Source of the DNA: Candidatus Poribacteria bacterium | GTDB lineage: Bacteria > Poribacteria > WGA-4E > WGA-3G | DNA: 64,000 nt | Direction of reading: 5' to 3' | NCBI GenBank assembly: GCA_958295945.1 | Contig: OY282386.1 | Coordinates: forward strand, 4,340,001 to 4,404,000 | In this document: piece by piece, positions 37,008-46,584 of the stretch | How positions within the stretch are numbered: the first letter of the stretch is position 1 | Layout of the letters: the number at the start of each line of letters is the position of its first letter | Notes under the pieces: model-generated | The model's input: the letters and a program-made list of their open reading frames with translations, nothing else | Told to the model about the DNA's origin: nothing | Databases searched by the model: none | Position numbers and translations under genes: made by a program

Positions 37008-37910
37008 TCACTCCCGTGGTCCCGCATCGGTAAACCTTGTCTCAGCTATCGGCAAATAAACCACACTACCCAATTGTTTTGTAACTAACTCTACATCTGC
37101 AGAATCCTGAATCATCTGGTCAATTTCTTCATTATCAATTGTTCCCCACCAATTGTTTGAAATTAGTAGATCAAATTTTACATTTAATTTTAGAGAGAAT
37201 TCATTGGTTTCTAAGTTGTTGAACTGGATAATTGATTGTACGTTCTCACAGAAAATACCAGTCTCATTTTCCCTAATTACATTGGACTCAATTTGTGGTC
37301 TATTCTGCCGTTCAATTGTGCTAATTCCTATTTCATTATCCTTGATCTCATTATATCTGATTATTGAATCACTCCCATTTAATGCAATTGCAGTTTTGTT
37401 GTTCTGAAACACACAATCTAACACCGAAGGAGAAGTCGATCTGATATCCACAGCTATCTCTGCGTATTCTATGACTAATCCTCTTAGAAAACTATCAGCA
37501 TCTTTTGTAAAGTCAAAAAAGATACCTTTCCACTCGCCGGGTTCTGGATTTGAACTATCTGATGTAAAAGTCACAAGTTCATCTAATTGTTCCTCTACTA
37601 TAGGTGTTCCAATTTTCAGCAATGCTTTCAAACCGGAAACCTTGATCTGTGCATCACGAGCAAATTTAACAACCGTTCCGGGCATGATCTCAAGTACAAT
37701 GTCTGCAGGTACTACTAATGTGCCTTTTATAAGATAGGTATTTTCAGGAACCCAAGTTTCATCTTCTGTAAGCAGATAATTAGTTAAAACGATTTCATTC
37801 TCCTCATTCGTTCCATTAGTTATCGGAGAAGAATCCTGACATCCACTAAGTAAAAAAATTAGACAATTAATAATCACACAGAAGAATGTTGGTAAATGTA
37901 TATTTTTCAT
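37008..37910 (-). CDS. Right-handed beta-helix lipoprotein
   Basis: This 300-residue lipoprotein has a signal (IINCLIFLLSGC, lipobox LSGC). The body has stacked short strands with N and I ladders: VVPADIVLEIMPGTVVKFA, LDCVFQNNKTAIALNGS, IRYNEIKDNEIGIST, IESNVIRENETGIF and LISNNWWGT. This is the pattern of pectate-lyase/NosD-like parallel beta-helix proteins that bind or cleave polysaccharides, or act as surface scaffolds. No catalytic residues can be assigned. It is the first gene of the 32 kb minus-strand locus and is only 6 bp before the GT4 gene. Confidence 0.8.
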   Translation of the reverse strand: MKNIHLPTFFCVIINCLIFLLSGCQDSSPITNGTNEENEIVLTNYLLTEDETWVPENTYLIKGTLVVPADIVLEIMPGTVVKFARDAQIKVSGLKALLKIGTPIVEEQLDELVTFTSDSSNPEPGEWKGIFFDFTKDADSFLRGLVIEYAEIAVDIRSTSPSVLDCVFQNNKTAIALNGSDSIIRYNEIKDNEIGISTIERQNRPQIESNVIRENETGIFCENVQSIIQFNNLETNEFSLKLNVKFDLLISNNWWGTIDNEEIDQMIQDSADVELVTKQLGSVVYLPIAETRFTDAGPRE

Positions 37911-37965
37911 ATCAGTTTTGTTGTATCTGTATCTTCAAAAATTCATATAAATATGCGAATATATT

Positions 37966-40530
37966 TCAAAGCCTTGGGTCAACTGATTCACTTTCAAGTG
38001 CCAGTACTCCGAATACACATTCATGTACTTTAGACAATGGTTCACGATTGATAAATCGCTCAAGTGCCTCCACACCTAATGCAAATTCTCTGATTGCCAG
38101 GGAACGTTTGTGCGATAGTCCTCTTGCTCGAAGTCGCTCTAAATTCTTCTGCAACGTATATTCAGGTCCATAGATGATACGTAGATACTCTCTCCCACGA
38201 CATTTCACTGCTGGTTGGACAAGTCCACGTTTCCCTTTCACTACAAAACCCATCGGTTTGATAACGACTCCTTCTCCACCTTGAGAAGTAAGTTCTTCCC
38301 ACTGTTGAATTGCCAAGTTAATACTATTCTCGTCTTTCAAATCAACCAACCCATAGGATGTTCTGAACATCACACCATTCTCGGAACTACTACATAATTT
38401 TGATAGCAATTCCATGTGCCACAAATGATCCTTGTCAACATGTACATTCCCTTCTGATGCCAATAGATGAAATGGAGCAAGTTTTAAGTCAGATATAGAA
38501 TCCACTGCCCAACAATATTTTTGATATGCATCAACATACCCGTTTATAGTATCTGATCGGTTCTGATAATTTTCCAATAACTCCTCAACTTCAATACCCC
38601 GATTACCAGTAGTTTCTAATGAGGCAACAGCATCTGCAAAGGCAACACGCGCAGATGTGCCGACAGGGGCATATTGTTGACGTAATAACGCTTGTGCTTT
38701 GACTGACCACGGCATTAACTCACAATCAAGACAGACCCAATCAGTATCTAAAATCTTCCACAATCCTGCTCTTTCAACTGACTGTTTAACGGAATTTAGC
38801 AGAGCATTTTCCATTGTAGCATCATCAAAAAATGGTCTGCCAGTGCGTGTATAACAGACACCAATTGTATCACCTGTTACACCAAACTGTTTACGAGCAG
38901 CTTCTGGATCTTTACATACAACAACGATTGCACGCGAACCCATGTGTTTCTCTTGCCATACGACTGTGGAAATTCCTTGATTGCGATAATAAGTAAATCC
39001 TTCAGCAGGGTGCTCAAGAAGACCCTCTTTTGTTGATGTCTCAGTCGGAGACATTGTGGGCGGAAGATAGATTAACCATTTCGGGTCAATGGCAAACCGA
39101 CTCATAACCTCCAATGCATTGATAGTATTCTCTTCACGAATTGTAACATTGTGATTTAGGCGTGTACTGATTATTCTCTTACCTATTACATCGTTGATGT
39201 CAAGGATACCATCATCTTTCTGATTTCCTATAGACCTTTTTGCTTCTGTTGTTTCGTGCAAAGGTTTAGCAGGTTCATAATACATCTTTTTTGCAGGAAC
39301 AGAAACAAATTCTTTTTCGGGATGACGTAACGCAGTTAACTTGCCTCCGTAAACGCAACCCGTATCTATGTTTATAGTCCGATTCATCCATTCAGGTTCT
39401 GCAACCGATGTATGGCCATAGACAACAGTTGCTTGTCCTCGATACTCTTCTGCCCAATTCAATCTAATAGGCAAACCAAACTCATCTGTTTCTCCCGTAG
39501 TTTCACCATATAGAGCAAATTGACGAACACGACCAGATGCGCGTCCTTGATATTCTTGTTTCATTCCCGCATGTGCAACAACCAATTTACCATTATCAAG
39601 AACAAAATGGCTCACCAATCCCTCTATGAAATCGACAACTTGTTCTCTAAATTCTGGTGTTTCATTTTCTAATTGCGTAAGCGATTCTGCTAAACCATGT
39701 GTCTGTGCTACGTTTTTCCCTCTAAGAGCACGGACCAGTTTAACATCATGATTTCCCGGAACACATATTGCAATTCCATTTCTGTGCATTTCCATAACCA
39801 ATCGTAGCACTTCAACGACTTTAGGTCCGCGGTCCACATAGTCACCAATGAATAAGACTTTCCTATCATCTGGAGATACGATTACTGGAATATCACAATC
39901 TTTTGTTTCTACTTCGTAGCCAAGTTTTCTCAGCAATTCAACAAGCTCATCATAACAACCGTGTATATCGCCAATAATATCAAATGGTCCAGTTTCATCC
40001 ATCCGATTTGTCCACATCGGTTGACGTTCAATTTGTGCAGCCTCAACTTCCTCTGGTGAAGACAGAACATATAGAAAGTTCCGAAACCCTTCGCGTTTCA
40101 ATGAACGTAATGATCTACGGAGTTGACTTGTCTGATTACGAACAACATGCGGTTTAAAATTGCGGTCAGGTCGGGTTTCGTTTCTTTCCTGACAGAGTTT
40201 AGCAGGAATATTCAAGACAATAGCAACTGATAGATAGTGATATTTCCGAGCCAATTCCAGCAACGGTTTCCTTGCTTCATGCTGAACATTGGTTGCATCT
40301 ATGACAGTTAACTTACCTGCAGCAAGACGTTTAGCAGCGATGAAATGTAAAACTTCAAACGCATCTTTAGTTGCATTTTGGTCATTTTCATCGTCAGAAA
40401 CAAGTCCTCTACAGAAATCGGATGAAAGAATCTCTGTCGGTTTAAAGTGCTTCTTAGCAAAAGTTGACTTGCCTGATCCTGATGCACCAATAAGCACTAC
40501 AAGTGATTGATCTGGAATCTTGATCTGCAT
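37966..40530 (-). CDS. pnkp: Polynucleotide kinase-phosphatase-ligase of the bacterial Pnkp/Hen1 RNA repair system
   Basis: This trifunctional RNA repair enzyme has about 854 residues, the normal family size. The frame extends to 40656, but the ATG at 40530 is right because the kinase P-loop GASGSGKST then falls at residues 15-23, as in the family, and the longer form would overlap hen1. The N-terminal 5' kinase heals 5'-OH ends. The central binuclear metallophosphatase has GDIHGCYDEL, GDYVDRGP, GNHD, VVAHAG and VYGHTS, and removes 2',3'-cyclic phosphate. The C-terminal ligase/adenylyltransferase has its nucleotidyl lysine in EKHMGSRA. It acts in the cytoplasm with Hen1, whose gene lies 14 bp upstream on the same strand. 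The likely substrates are tRNAs or other RNAs cut by ribotoxins. Confidence 0.95.
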   Translation of the reverse strand: MQIKIPDQSLVVLIGASGSGKSTFAKKHFKPTEILSSDFCRGLVSDDENDQNATKDAFEVLHFIAAKRLAAGKLTVIDATNVQHEARKPLLELARKYHYLSVAIVLNIPAKLCQERNETRPDRNFKPHVVRNQTSQLRRSLRSLKREGFRNFLYVLSSPEEVEAAQIERQPMWTNRMDETGPFDIIGDIHGCYDELVELLRKLGYEVETKDCDIPVIVSPDDRKVLFIGDYVDRGPKVVEVLRLVMEMHRNGIAICVPGNHDVKLVRALRGKNVAQTHGLAESLTQLENETPEFREQVVDFIEGLVSHFVLDNGKLVVAHAGMKQEYQGRASGRVRQFALYGETTGETDEFGLPIRLNWAEEYRGQATVVYGHTSVAEPEWMNRTINIDTGCVYGGKLTALRHPEKEFVSVPAKKMYYEPAKPLHETTEAKRSIGNQKDDGILDINDVIGKRIISTRLNHNVTIREENTINALEVMSRFAIDPKWLIYLPPTMSPTETSTKEGLLEHPAEGFTYYRNQGISTVVWQEKHMGSRAIVVVCKDPEAARKQFGVTGDTIGVCYTRTGRPFFDDATMENALLNSVKQSVERAGLWKILDTDWVCLDCELMPWSVKAQALLRQQYAPVGTSARVAFADAVASLETTGNRGIEVEELLENYQNRSDTINGYVDAYQKYCWAVDSISDLKLAPFHLLASEGNVHVDKDHLWHMELLSKLCSSSENGVMFRTSYGLVDLKDENSINLAIQQWEELTSQGGEGVVIKPMGFVVKGKRGLVQPAVKCRGREYLRIIYGPEYTLQKNLERLRARGLSHKRSLAIREFALGVEALERFINREPLSKVHECVFGVLALESESVDPRL

Positions 40531-40544
40531 AATATCGTTTCTAT

Positions 40545-41930
40545 TTATTGCGTAAACACCGCCATCTGTGTTGGTGCACCAACAACTGAATCTTCTTCTC
40601 CGATAGGATAGTACATAACAGAATACCCAAACCGTTTGGCAACATCTGCTGTCCAAGATTCAAATTCACGCCGTGTCCATTCAAAACGATGGTCTCTATG
40701 CCGAAATTTACCTGCTGGCAAGTTCTCAAATTTGACATTATATTCTTCATTAGGTGTTGTCAACACTACCATCGTAGGGCAAGCATATTCAAATACAACC
40801 CGTTCAAATGCAGCAATGCGCGGTTTATCTAAGTGTTCAATCACCTCTATCACTGCCGCTGCATCATATCCTGACAAACGTGAATCCCGATAACATAACG
40901 ATCCTTGTATAAATGCCAATCGTTCCTGTTCCTTCTCTGATAAACGCTCATAATGCAATCGTTGCTGTGCGATTTTCAACGATTGATGTGAGACATCCAT
41001 TCCAACGACTTCTTCAAACTGCTTTTCTCGCATCAATTTTCGGAGCAGCTTTCCTTCACCACATCCTAAATCCAAAACACGTTTCGCTCCAGACTCCTTG
41101 ATAATCTCTGTAGTCTTTGTTAGTCTAACTTCGTTCAGTCCAATATTTTCTTCTATCTCTGTTTCGCAAAGTCTAACATCCTCTTCATCCTCACCAACAT
41201 CACCTAATTGCGTCAATGCCTGACGTGTAAGTCTACGTTGATGCTTCAGATAACGACTGACAATAACTTCTTGCTCTGGATGTTCAGATAACCAATCTTC
41301 TCCATGTCTGAGGAGTTTCTCTATCTCTGCTTCAGCAACCCAATAATGTTTTTCATCATCAAGCACAGGAATTAAAACATAAAGGTGTCTTAACATCTCG
41401 CTCAACAAACACTGTCTTTCAAGAGTGACTGTATAGTAACGACTTTCTCCCCACTCTTGAAAACTTGAGTCCAATATATGTCGTTCAGAAATGACAGAAT
41501 ATCCAAGCGGTTCAAACAATCGTCTCAAGAACTTATCGCCTCCACGACAAGGTAGTATAGACAACTTTGCAGATAAATGAATTGGTGTTTGAACAAGATT
41601 GGGACGGTCTTTACATTTACCTGATAATGCACTGCTATAGACCTTCGCAATCGCAACACTCATAAATGAAGATGCAACATAAGGACGATCATTGACATAT
41701 TCAGCAAGTGCGAAATTCTCTCGATGTTGTCCATAACTTCTCCGCACAAGTCCGACTGAATCTACATCAAGCAGCATTGCAGCAGTACATCTATCCGTTT
41801 CTGCTTCAGGATAAAAGACATGGACACGTCCGTAGGCAAGATCAAAAGTCTGTAAACGGTCAGGATGTTTATGTAATAGATACCCAAGATCGGTTGCAGG
41901 AGAATAGGATGTGGTGATTGTCAATAACAT
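40545..41930 (-). CDS. hen1: 3'-terminal RNA ribose 2'-O-methyltransferase Hen1
   Basis: This 461-residue protein is the full family size. The N-terminal half (MLLTITTSYSPATDLGYLLHK, VSRYLKHQRRLTRQAL) is the bacterial Hen1 domain that binds and stimulates Pnkp ligase. The C-terminal half is a SAM methyltransferase: VLDLGCGEGKLLRKL binds SAM, and the metal-binding residues are E and EH in IEVIEHLDKPR and the histidines in FRHRDHRFEW. It methylates the 2'-OH at the cut 3' end before ligation. The sealed RNA is then protected against a second cut by the same toxin. The operon with pnkp (14 bp gap) confirms the assignment. No obvious ribosome site precedes the start. Confidence 0.95.
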   Translation of the reverse strand: MLLTITTSYSPATDLGYLLHKHPDRLQTFDLAYGRVHVFYPEAETDRCTAAMLLDVDSVGLVRRSYGQHRENFALAEYVNDRPYVASSFMSVAIAKVYSSALSGKCKDRPNLVQTPIHLSAKLSILPCRGGDKFLRRLFEPLGYSVISERHILDSSFQEWGESRYYTVTLERQCLLSEMLRHLYVLIPVLDDEKHYWVAEAEIEKLLRHGEDWLSEHPEQEVIVSRYLKHQRRLTRQALTQLGDVGEDEEDVRLCETEIEENIGLNEVRLTKTTEIIKESGAKRVLDLGCGEGKLLRKLMREKQFEEVVGMDVSHQSLKIAQQRLHYERLSEKEQERLAFIQGSLCYRDSRLSGYDAAAVIEVIEHLDKPRIAAFERVVFEYACPTMVVLTTPNEEYNVKFENLPAGKFRHRDHRFEWTRREFESWTADVAKRFGYSVMYYPIGEEDSVVGAPTQMAVFTQ

Positions 41931-42185
41931 TGCTTGAAGGAGAAGATTATTAAAGAATAAAGAACTGATGTTGAAATTATACCTCTTGATTACTTTATTG
42001 TCAAGAAACTTAACATGTCAACAGGGTTATTTAGTTTTAGGATTTCTGATTTTCAATTGACAAAGAAAGAGAAAAAATATAAAATAGCAAAACTTGAGCA
42101 AATCCAAATTAAAAAAAGATATAACGCGAACGATAATTGTGTTCTGGAAAAGATCGTTATTTTATCAAGGAGTTTATTCATATTT

Positions 42186-43487
42186 ATGAAACGCATTACG
42201 CTTTTACTTACTGTTTTCATTACTGTCTTTTCCTTAAATATCTACTATGTTTCTGCTGATGATTGGCCCCAGTGGCGAGGTCCTAACAGAGATGGCGTAT
42301 GGAAAGAAACCGGTATCATTGAGAAATTTGATGGTGAGAATATACCTATAAAATGGAGTGTACCTATAGGAAGTGGGTACAGTGGACCAACTGTTGCAGA
42401 GGGTCGCGTATATATAACAGACAGACTTACAAAACCGAAACAAGTTGAACGTGTTCACTGCTTTGATTGGCAAACTGGGGACGAAATTTGGTCTTACACT
42501 TATGATTGTATCTATAGGATTGAATATCCTGTAGGACCACGAGCAAATGTTACAGTACATCAAGGTCTTGCATATTCCTTAGGCGCAATGGGTCATCTAC
42601 ACTGTTTTGATGCAGCAACTGGTGAAATCAAATGGCAAAAAGACCTTAATACAGAATATAATATTGAAATGCCTATATGGGGAATTGCATGTGCTCCGAT
42701 TGTTGAAGATAATCTTCTAATCGTTCAGATAGGTGGAAAGCCGGAAGCATGTATTGTCGCATTTGATAGAAATTCGGGTGAAGAAAAGTGGACTGCCTTA
42801 GAGGATAATGCATCCTATTCAGCACCAATAATCATTGAACAAGCAGGCAAAAGAGTCTTAATTTGTTGGACAGGATGGAATGTAACCGCACTTGACCCGC
42901 AGACAGGTGAATTGCATTGGAAATACCCGATCCCACCAACAAATTGGGAAATTGGAATCGCAACGCCAATTCATAACGATAATCAACTGTTCGTTACTAA
43001 TTTCTATGAAGGTGCAGCTCTATTGAAATTATCTACCGAGAAATTGGATTATGAACTTGTTTGGCATAGAAGAGGTGAAAATGAGAGAAAGACTGATGCC
43101 ATTCAAACTACGATGTCAACACCTGTATGGATAGGGAATTTTATATATGGTGTTGACAGTTATGGGGAACTACGTTGTATTGAGGCGGAAACGGGTGATC
43201 GGATATGGGAAGACCTAACTGCTGTTCCTAAAGCACGGTGGAGTACGATACATTTTACTCAAAACGGCGACAAGATTTGGATGTTTAATGAACGTGGAGA
43301 ACTTCTCATTACTGAACTTTCACCTGAAGGACTGAATATCATTAGTCGTGCGAAATTAATTAAACCAACCCGTGACCAATTAAACCGTAGGAATGGTGTT
43401 ACGTGGGCACATCCTGCTTATGCATATAAACATGTCTTCGCCAGAAACGGGGAAGAACTTGTGTGTGCCGATCTTTCAAAAAAATAA
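42186..43487 (+). CDS. Secreted PQQ-like beta-propeller protein
   Basis: This 433-residue exported protein starts at 42186, where a signal peptide begins (MKRITLLLTVFITVFSLN ... VSA). AAGGAG lies about 13 bases upstream. The frame is open further up to 42015 but without function signs. The mature part starts DDWPQWRGPNRDG, a motif common to planctomycete/poribacterial outer proteins. Repeated propeller blades follow: VHCFDWQTGDEIWSY, LHCFDAATGEIKWQK, IVAFDRNSGEEKWTA, VTALDPQTGELHWKY and LRCIEAETGDRIWED. Such proteins rarely bind PQQ; the fold serves as a scaffold or sensor. It abuts the first M16 peptidase gene, so the two may work together. Its function is unknown. Confidence 0.82.
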   Translation: MKRITLLLTVFITVFSLNIYYVSADDWPQWRGPNRDGVWKETGIIEKFDGENIPIKWSVPIGSGYSGPTVAEGRVYITDRLTKPKQVERVHCFDWQTGDEIWSYTYDCIYRIEYPVGPRANVTVHQGLAYSLGAMGHLHCFDAATGEIKWQKDLNTEYNIEMPIWGIACAPIVEDNLLIVQIGGKPEACIVAFDRNSGEEKWTALEDNASYSAPIIIEQAGKRVLICWTGWNVTALDPQTGELHWKYPIPPTNWEIGIATPIHNDNQLFVTNFYEGAALLKLSTEKLDYELVWHRRGENERKTDAIQTTMSTPVWIGNFIYGVDSYGELRCIEAETGDRIWEDLTAVPKARWSTIHFTQNGDKIWMFNERGELLITELSPEGLNIISRAKLIKPTRDQLNRRNGVTWAHPAYAYKHVFARNGEELVCADLSKK

Positions 43488-46400
43488 ATGGATATAATAA
43501 TGGATGGTAGAATGGATTCCAAACGCTCGACTGCATCGGGTGGGACACCTCACCCACCCATTGACCTACAAATAGGTCAAGAACTTCACGGATTTGAGGT
43601 AAAGAACATCACACCTATTGACGAATTGCGGGCAGTAGCAATAGAACTCTTGCATCCACATAGCGGCGCACGGTTGTTGCATCTCTGGACAGACGACCCC
43701 AGAAACCTGTTTTCAATCAGTCCACTAACACCAACATTTGATGATACGGGGCTGCAGCATATCCTTGAACACTCCGTAATGATGGGATCTCGTACTTATC
43801 CGTTAAAAGGAGGGTTCTTTGAGATCATGAAAATGAGTCTCGCAACTTATGACAGTACAAATGCAATGAACTGGGGCGATCATGCCTTGTACTACACCTC
43901 AAACAATGTCAAGAAAGACCTATTTAATGTTGCAGAAGTCCACTTTGATTCGGTTTTTCATCCACTTCTGACGGAGGACACTTTCAAACGTGAAGGACAT
44001 CATCTTGAACCTGTGGACCGAGATCAACCGACAGGAGATTTAAAAATAAACGGGATCGTTTATAATGAAGTGAAAATTGGCTTGTCCCATCCGAGATACT
44101 GCTTGATTCTTGCTGTGGCTGGCGGACTTCTGCCTGATACCTGCTATGCCTACAATGGTGGTGGAAATTATCTGGTTATGCCAGACTTAACTTACGAACA
44201 ATTGAAAACTTATCACCAAACCTACTACCATCCACACAACAGTTACTTCTTCTTCTACGGCAATATACCAACACACGATTATCTCTTATTTCTCGCCGAT
44301 AAACTGGCGGCTATTCCAAAGACAGAGACAAATGGGTTTCGGCATCCTCTCCGACCAGAGATCACACATCAACCGAAGTGGAAATCTCCACGGACTGTAA
44401 CGGATACCTACCCAATTGGTGCAGATGAGCCCCTCACTGAAAAGACATACTTGATGCTCAGTTGGATTATCGGAGGGACAACGGATCCTGAAGAGGTTAT
44501 CTTGTGCCATATATTACGCAGGATACTACTCGATAACGAAGGCTCACCTCTCCGCAAGGCAATTATAAATTCAAAACTTGGTACTGATATACGATACAAT
44601 ATTTTTGATGGTAAGATAGGACCAAATAGAACATTTAGTGTCGGTTTAGTTGGAAGTGAAGCAGATCGCGTTGACGTTTTCACAGAATTGGTCATCAGGA
44701 CACTCACTGAAATTGCAGACGCAGAAATTGACAAAGAGATAGTGGAAGCCGCATTCCAACAAATCACCTACGACTATCAGGAGGTCACACCGGGTTTCCC
44801 GTTTCAAATGATGATACGTGTCATAAATACATGGGTATATGAAAAGGAACCGACCCTCTTTTTAAAGATGGGGACGCACCTATCTGCTATCCGTCAACGC
44901 TGGGAACGAAATCCGCAGATTTTCAACGAATTGATTCGCGAGCGGCTTCTTGCCAACCCACATCGGTTGACGACCATCCTGACTCCTGACACAGATATGC
45001 AGGCAAGGCTTGATGCGACAGAAAATAAACGTCTGAAAGCAATTCGCGCACAACTCACTGATGAACAGATGCGGCAGATTGCCGCCGATGCCGCGGAACT
45101 GGAGCACCTGAGCGGACAACCGAACTCACCAGAGGATTTAGCGAAATTGCCGCAACTACACGTCTCTGAGCTACCCGAAGAACCACTGCATATTCCCACG
45201 ACTATTGAGACGGTTAGCGGGCGCCCGCTGCTTCGGAACGAGATATTTTCAAACGGTGTGAATTATCTCGCGCTAAATTTTGATTTACAAGGGTTACCAC
45301 AACATCTTTGGCAGTATCTAACCAAATACACCGATGCTGTTGACAAACTCGGTGCGGGTAAGATGAATTACGAACAGATTGCACAGCGCAGAGCAGCGAC
45401 CACTGGCAGCATTGGATGCTCGCCGAACTTTACCACCCACGCGCTTGACCCAAGTCGTCCAGTGTGGGATATGCAATTTCGACTCAAAGCACTTGACGGT
45501 AAAATTGAGGATGCGTTGAGCGTTTTGCACGATTTGGTTTTCGATGTGAACCCGCGCAATAAAGAACGTCTCTACGACGTTCTCAATCAGGCAGTGGATT
45601 CTAAACACGACTATTACGGTGTATCTGTTGTAAACCACCGTGCTGCTCGCGGACTTTCACAACGGGGATTTCTCACAGATATCGTCTACGGACTACCACG
45701 ACTCCGCACAAGTGAAATGTTGCTCAACCGTTTTGATGAATCTTATGAAGAACTGACCGGTTATATTGAACAGATTCGCGAGTTTCTATTAGTCCAAAGT
45801 CGCGTGACCGCTAGTTTTACCGGCTCTGACGCAGCTTATGAGGTGTTTCGAGGACAGTTCTCAGAATGGATTGACGACATGCGTGACGAACCGATAATAC
45901 CTGCACTGATTGGTTTTAAATCTTTTGGGACGCCACCACGCGAAGGATTAGCGGCTCCTATTCCAATAGCGCACTGTACCCAAATGATACCAGCACCGCA
46001 CTACTCACATCCGGATTCAGGACTCTTGACTATCGGATCGCATATCTTAGAAAATGATTACATGTTGCCCGAAATCCGATTCAAAGGCAATGCCTACGGT
46101 TTTCGTTTTTCATATAACCCTTGTGAATCCTTGATCTGCCAGGGATCACAGGACGATCCGCACGTCGCCCGAACACTTGCCGTTTTCGCACGGACAATAG
46201 ACTATGTTAAACAGACAGAGTGGACGCAGGCTGATATTGACCGGGCGATTATTGCTAAATCGTCAGATTACCTAAAAACAGCCCGGCCAAGTCAAGCCTC
46301 AACTGATGCCATCTGGCATTATGTTAAGGGGCAGACACACGAAGTGGTTGCAGAAAAATATGCCCAACTCCGACGCGCAACTCCCAAGGAGGTTAAACGA

Positions 46401-46523
46401 ACACTGTTGGAAACTTTGGAAGAAAACAAGGGCAAAGCCCCAATTTGCGTCATTGCAAGTCGTGAGAAATTAACGGCAGAAAATAAGAAAATGGATCAAC
46501 CGCTTGAAATTGAGGACATATAA
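43488..46523 (+). CDS. M16C (PreP-like) metallopeptidase, diverged paralogue
   Basis: This 1011-residue protein without signal peptide has the four-domain size of presequence protease and Cym1. The inverted zinc motif HILEH is at residues 91-95, and the distal glutamate is E194 in VYNEVK. The family surround has changed compared with the next gene: NAMTSSDHTYYPV has become NAMNWGDHALYYTS with a two-residue insertion. In the C-terminal half SSFRDPH has become GSQDDPH, so the conserved arginine of PreP-type enzymes is missing. It may have altered or reduced activity. The ATG directly follows the previous stop codon. By comparison with the paralogue the true start may be 43512. Substrates of the family are short peptides, degraded in a closed chamber. 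Confidence 0.88.
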   Translation: MDIIMDGRMDSKRSTASGGTPHPPIDLQIGQELHGFEVKNITPIDELRAVAIELLHPHSGARLLHLWTDDPRNLFSISPLTPTFDDTGLQHILEHSVMMGSRTYPLKGGFFEIMKMSLATYDSTNAMNWGDHALYYTSNNVKKDLFNVAEVHFDSVFHPLLTEDTFKREGHHLEPVDRDQPTGDLKINGIVYNEVKIGLSHPRYCLILAVAGGLLPDTCYAYNGGGNYLVMPDLTYEQLKTYHQTYYHPHNSYFFFYGNIPTHDYLLFLADKLAAIPKTETNGFRHPLRPEITHQPKWKSPRTVTDTYPIGADEPLTEKTYLMLSWIIGGTTDPEEVILCHILRRILLDNEGSPLRKAIINSKLGTDIRYNIFDGKIGPNRTFSVGLVGSEADRVDVFTELVIRTLTEIADAEIDKEIVEAAFQQITYDYQEVTPGFPFQMMIRVINTWVYEKEPTLFLKMGTHLSAIRQRWERNPQIFNELIRERLLANPHRLTTILTPDTDMQARLDATENKRLKAIRAQLTDEQMRQIAADAAELEHLSGQPNSPEDLAKLPQLHVSELPEEPLHIPTTIETVSGRPLLRNEIFSNGVNYLALNFDLQGLPQHLWQYLTKYTDAVDKLGAGKMNYEQIAQRRAATTGSIGCSPNFTTHALDPSRPVWDMQFRLKALDGKIEDALSVLHDLVFDVNPRNKERLYDVLNQAVDSKHDYYGVSVVNHRAARGLSQRGFLTDIVYGLPRLRTSEMLLNRFDESYEELTGYIEQIREFLLVQSRVTASFTGSDAAYEVFRGQFSEWIDDMRDEPIIPALIGFKSFGTPPREGLAAPIPIAHCTQMIPAPHYSHPDSGLLTIGSHILENDYMLPEIRFKGNAYGFRFSYNPCESLICQGSQDDPHVARTLAVFARTIDYVKQTEWTQADIDRAIIAKSSDYLKTARPSQASTDAIWHYVKGQTHEVVAEKYAQLRRATPKEVKRTLLETLEENKGKAPICVIASREKLTAENKKMDQPLEIEDI

Positions 46524-46584
46524 CGTAAACTTGTAAACCATATTTTTAGCAAATTGCAAAATTTAATTAAAACTGGAGGTTAAA

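Noticed and set aside
40530-40656. N-terminal extension of the Pnkp gene
   Set aside because: The extra residues (cysteine- and arginine-rich) overlap the end of hen1 in another frame, and the family starts right before the P-loop.
42015-42185. N-terminal extension of the first propeller gene
   Set aside because: It would place 57 lysine-rich residues before an obvious signal peptide. The ATG at 42186 gives a normal exported protein.
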